A DNA stretch of 64,000 nt from Apium graveolens (taxonomy: Eukaryota > Streptophyta > Magnoliopsida > Apiales > Apiaceae): positions 237,482,396 through 237,546,395 of the forward strand of contig NC_133656.1 in the NCBI RefSeq assembly GCF_009905375.1. The letters run 5' to 3'. Under the pieces are notes generated by a model that saw nothing but the letters and a program-made list of their open reading frames with translations, was not told where the DNA came from and ran no database searches. Both the position numbers and the translations under genes were made by a program. This document shows positions 59,935 through 64,000 of this stretch, piece after piece (position 1 is the first letter of the stretch; the number at the start of each line of letters is the position of its first letter).

Positions 59935-61778
59935 ATTCACAATTAATTACTCTGATATTTATTAAAATGTATAATTTGTTGCTGATTAGTATGTTCAAGC
60001 CGGTCAATAAAATTAAACACATTTTTTCTATTTGACTGGAACCCTTTGTTATTACTTGAGTGTCATCTTTTATGCGTATTTCTGTTATTTTTCCAGTTTT
60101 GCAAAATAGTTTGATTATGGATATAGGATTAGCAGTCCAATTGCTGAGTTATCTCTGGCTTCTTCTGAAGTTAACCAATTTGTTAATGACCTTGGAGATC
60201 TTGAGGAGGAGACTGAGATAATTCAAGAGGTGCATGCATATGTCAAGTTTAAACTCGAGCAAATAATATTAGCCGAACACAGTATTCTAGTAAAGATATA
60301 GCAGGAAAAAAGAGACAGGAAGTTTGTCCTCAAAATTGTGCAAATTCTCCTGCAATACTATACAATTATTTTAAACATACAACCTCATCTAAAAATTATT
60401 GTAAAATAGTACAATTAAGCAATTGAACCACTTATAAATTATTAATATGTCTCCCATCCTTAACGGACCAAAGGGAGTAATATTTGTCATATTATATATT
60501 ATTTTTATTTTAATATTTTAATTTAGTGTAACATAAATTCAATAACAAAAGTCAATTGTCAAAATATTTTTAATACAATCATATGAAAATACATATAATT
60601 GAAAAAAATATAAAAATATCCAGAATTCCTTTTTAAATCAAGAAATAGATTTAATATAGTTTAAAATGTTTTTTAAAATATTATGGTCATTAAATTACCC
60701 TCAATATTTATTTATACTTTTTAACAACTAATTAACATAATTTGGTATTATTAAAATATAATTGAAAAATAATTCTACCTCTCACACGGAAGCGGGGAAA
60801 AATCCTTAAAGATGGGTACTTTGGTCCCTTGAAAATATTTGAATTTAATACATACTGACTAGTTAAATACTTATACATTAAGAGTCAAAATCACTTACGA
60901 AAATTTAAACTAAACATAATATTTTAAATTTTCTGCGATAACTCACGCATTTTAGAAGAAGTTGAATACTACTCGAACAATAACAACAATCATATTAACA
61001 CATTAACAATAAAAAATTTATATAATACATCGTCACACTGTAAAAATCAATACGTGAATCATTCGAATTTGCTGCATGTCCGCTTCCTTTAATTTATGAT
61101 CACAACATTTCTGTGAAAGATTTGTAATATATTTGTATTGCAAATTAATTGCCCATGAAGATCATATGTTATGTTGTGATATCGGCTTACATTGCATATT
61201 TATATATATTTATATTATTAAAATAAATATTTATCTATGAATATTTGTAATTAAATCAAAATAGAATATTTATTCGAGCCACGTCTGAAACACATTTTTA
61301 TATATGTTTAATCGGCTTTTCTGCGCTCAGGAGTGCACCACTAATATATTACAGTTAAATCTCTTTAAAGTAATAGGGTTCGGACCGAGAAAAAATATTG
61401 TTTTAACGAGATTATTACTTTATCGGAAGTAAAAATATACTGTGTCCATTATGTTGAGACCGGAAAAAAATATTATTTTAACGATATTATTATTTTAACG
61501 ATTATTACTTAATCGAATTTCAACTGTAGTTGACATTCTTTAATTGATTTTTGACTTATATTAATGATGATTTTTTATACACACAAAATCCTATCAAAAT
61601 CAATTATTATCAATAAAATTAGTAATTAGAGTGTGCCCGCCCATATACATATAATGAAATAACATGTGAAAAAGCCATGTTTGATTTTCAATTCCCAAAT
61701 TATACACTGTTTCTTGATCCATTATCCACAGTAAACAAAGTTGTGAATGTTATAAACCTTGACTGAAAATATTAGTTA
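59935..61778. other. AT-rich spacer before the Copia element
   Basis: An open stretch at about 60128-60230 (ISSPIAELSLASSEVNQF, then DLEEETEIIQE) ends at a donor-like GAG/GTGCAT and could be an orphan exon; I do not recognise it. A Stowaway-like phrase (TCTCCCATCCTTAACGG) is at about 60450. The rest is AT-rich with no gene. Confidence 0.45.
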
Positions 61779-62046
61779 TGTTTAATATAGAGGAAGTATA
61801 GGAGAATAGAAGATGGAGAGAAAGTTGTGTTGTATTTCATTAGCTAAATGAGTTATTTATAGTAGTTGGTTTACAAGGCTTACTAAGTAAGCTATTCAAA
61901 TCTTCTTCATTAAGTATTACAAAACTTCCTCGATAAGCTTTACAAGTCTTCCTCGATAAGCTTTACAAGTCTTCCTTGGTAAGATTTGAGAGACTTCCTC
62001 GATACGCTTTGACAATCACTTTATTTTTTATTCAAATATTTTAACA
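61779..62046 (-). repeat. 3' LTR of a minus-strand Copia element
   Basis: On the minus strand it starts TGTTAAAATATTTG right after the purine tract AAGGGGGAG, and on the plus strand its other end is TGTTTAATATAG. It contains TACTATAAATAACTC (TATA box) on the minus strand and about two and a half copies of CTTCCTCGATAAGCTTTACA. AGTTA at 61774-61778 may be the target duplication; the partner lies beyond the window. Confidence 0.75.
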
Positions 62047-62178
62047 CTCCCCCTTGATTGTCAAATGCGAGTTATTGCAAAGATTGACTGCCTCGTTAAA
62101 ACCTTGCAAGGAAAAACCCAGTGGGATAAAAACCTTGACGAAGGAAAAAGAGTACAGCCTCCCTCTGAATAAAATGTC

Positions 62179-63992
62179 TCATATTCTGACATTTTGATGT
62201 AGCAAACTTTTTAATCTCCGCATACCCATATTATTTCTTAGCTTCTCAAATGTTGATGTAGGTAGTGACTTTGTAAGTATATCCGCCAGATTATCGCATG
62301 AGCGAACTTGTTGAATATCAATATCACCATTTTCTTGAAGTTCATGAGTGTAGAAGAATTTTGGCAATATGTGTTTTGTTCGATCCCCTTTAATATATCC
62401 TTCCTTAAGTTGTTTGATGCAGGCCGAGTTATTCTCAAATAAAACTGTAGGACTGTTTGAAATACTTGATAATCCACATGATTCTCGAATATGTTGAATG
62501 ACCGACCTTAGCCAAATACATTCTCTGCTTGCTTCATGAATTGCTAGTAACTCTGCGTGGTTTGATGAAGTTGCGGCCATAGTCTGTTTTGTAGACTTCC
62601 AAGAGATAGCAGTATCACAATATGTAAATAGGTAACCTGTTTGTGATCGCCCAAAATGAGGATCTGACATGTATCCAGCATCTGCATATCCAACTAGCCG
62701 TGATCTTGAATTGTTTGGGAAGAATAGTCCAAGATCGATTGTCCCTCGAAGATATCTGAATATATGTTTTATTCCATCCCAATGCCTTTTAGTAGGGTCA
62801 GAACTAAATCTTGCCAACAAGTTCACTGCAAATGCAATATCAGGCCGTGTGTTATTTGCAAGATACATGAGAGCGCCAATTGCACTGAGATATGGAACTT
62901 TAGGTCCAAGAGTCTCTTCATCTTGTTTTCTAGGACGGAAAGGATCTTTTTCAACCTCGAGTGATCGAACAACCATTGGTGTGGTTAGTGGATGAGCTTT
63001 GTCCATGTAGAACCGATCAAGAATCTTTTCAGTGTAGTTTGATTGATGAACAAATATTCCTGAAGATAAGTGCTCCACCTGTATACCTAAATAAAATCTT
63101 GTCCTTCCAAGATCTTTCATTTCAAACTCATTTTTCAAATAGTTAGCAGCATTAGTAATATCTTCAGTAGTACCGATAATATTCAAATCATCCACATATA
63201 CAGCAATAATAACAAAACCAGTTGATGATTGTTTAATAAAAATGCAAGGACACACTTGATTATTAACATATACATCATTCAATAAGTGCTCACTAAGCCT
63301 GTTGTACCACATACGACCAGATTGTTTCAAACCATACAATGATCGTTGTAATTTAACAGAATATAAATGTCGAGGCTTCGTGTCCTCAATATTCAACCCT
63401 TCAGGAATTTTCATATAAATATCACTATCAAGTGATCCATATAGGTATGTTGTCACAACGTCCATCAAACGTGTTTCCAGTTTTTCCATACAAGTCATGC
63501 CCATTAGAAAACGAAAAGTAACTCCATCCATCACAGGAGAGTATGTTTCCTGGTAATCAAAACCAGGTCTTTGAGAGAATCCCTGGGCTACTAGCCGGGC
63601 CTTATATCTCACAATTTCATTCCTTTATTTCATTTTCGTATAAACACCCATCTATTCCCGACAGGGACTACACCAGCTGGTGTTTGGACTGCAGGTCCAA
63701 ATACAGTTCTCTTGCGTAATGATTGCAATTCTTCTTGAATCGCAATTTTCCATTTTGGCCAAACATCTCGGTGTCGACACTCTTCCACACTTTGTGGTTC
63801 AGGATCGGAGTTCATAATAATATCAGATGCCACGGAAAAAGCATATACATCATCAACCTCAATACTCCCACAATCCAGTAATTTCGCGTAATGGACATAA
63901 TTCATTGAGATCTCATAATTTTCAGGTACCTTTGCTTTCGTGGAAGCATTTGCCACTTCTGGGGCAACATTCTCTTCTGGAGGCAATCCCAC
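62179..63992 (-). pseudogene. Copia reverse transcriptase / RNase H, frameshifted
   Basis: The first frame (63992-63630) ends NRWVFIRK and stop; the second (63612-62179) resumes with RYKARLVAQGFSQRPGFDY, so a frameshift lies at about 63610-63640. The polymerase core is otherwise complete (LYGLKQSGRMWYNRL, AVYVDDLNIIG, FYLGIQVEH). RNase H shows YADAGY, the Glu of ATSSNHAELLAIHEA and ENNSACI, where family members usually have EDN; that Asp is catalytic, so RNase H is probably dead. Other substitutions are scattered. The element looks older than the one at 35588. Confidence 0.85.
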
Positions 63993-64000
63993 GTCTGGGA

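Larger units (their letters stand above)
61779..64000 (-). mobile_element. Copia-type LTR retrotransposon, 3' part (runs off the window)
   Basis: The order on the minus strand is reverse transcriptase, RNase H, a purine tract and the LTR. Gag, protease, integrase and the 5' LTR would be to the right of 64000. Tract, LTR and coding frames are all in the correct relative order. Confidence 0.85.

Overview
This is a stretch of nuclear DNA from a flowering plant, most likely a eudicot. The genes are split by GT-AG introns, the non-coding DNA is very AT-rich, the protein families are plant-type (CBS-PB1, NOI/RIN4, F-box/FBA, MTV1-type ENTH/VHS), and Copia, MULE, hAT, Helitron and MITE remnants are dense. 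I cannot name the species from sequence alone.

The left half (1 to about 30 kb) holds conserved single-copy genes: the last exon of an unrecognised gene (1069-1234, +); a complete 20-exon fatty acid amide hydrolase (3370-8921, +, 606 aa); a complete 14-exon CBS-CBS-PB1 protein with a C-terminal membrane anchor (14530-23209, +, 547 aa); a small NOI/RIN4-like protein (24068-24352, +); and a complete 5-exon MTV1/tepsin-like ENTH-VHS trafficking protein (25734-30093, -, 693 aa). All exon junctions of the three large genes keep frame when joined by hand. Between them lie MITEs, a Helitron terminus and a degenerate GC-core tandem array (about 11.04-11.47 kb).

The right half (about 32 to 59 kb) is a tandem cluster of F-box/FBA genes of one subfamily, all on the + strand: two intact copies (40021-42548, 424 aa; 54299-56444, 418 aa), three nearly complete copies broken by stops or a 5-bp deletion (32461-34923, 44079-46148, 57235-58538), and at least two deeper relics (38719-39640, 56889-56960). 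The family has a three-exon layout: a tiny Ser-rich first exon, one large exon with the F-box and FBA domains and a Lys/Gln-rich tail, and a tiny third exon encoding a conserved 12-residue end.

The cluster is full of mobile DNA: a young internally deleted Copia element (35588-38583, LTRs nearly identical), a Helitron (47058-47487), a hAT-like element (47717-48663), a Stowaway-type MITE (51951-52192), a MULE with a truncated transposase facing a GRF-finger ORF (52324-54259), a long-TIR MULE-type MITE in an LRR relic (59129-59681) and the 3' half of a Copia element on the minus strand running off the right edge (61779-64000). WRKY-like, acidic/RG-rich and LRR gene relics lie between them. The pattern is a quiet gene-rich block next to a fast-turnover F-box block.
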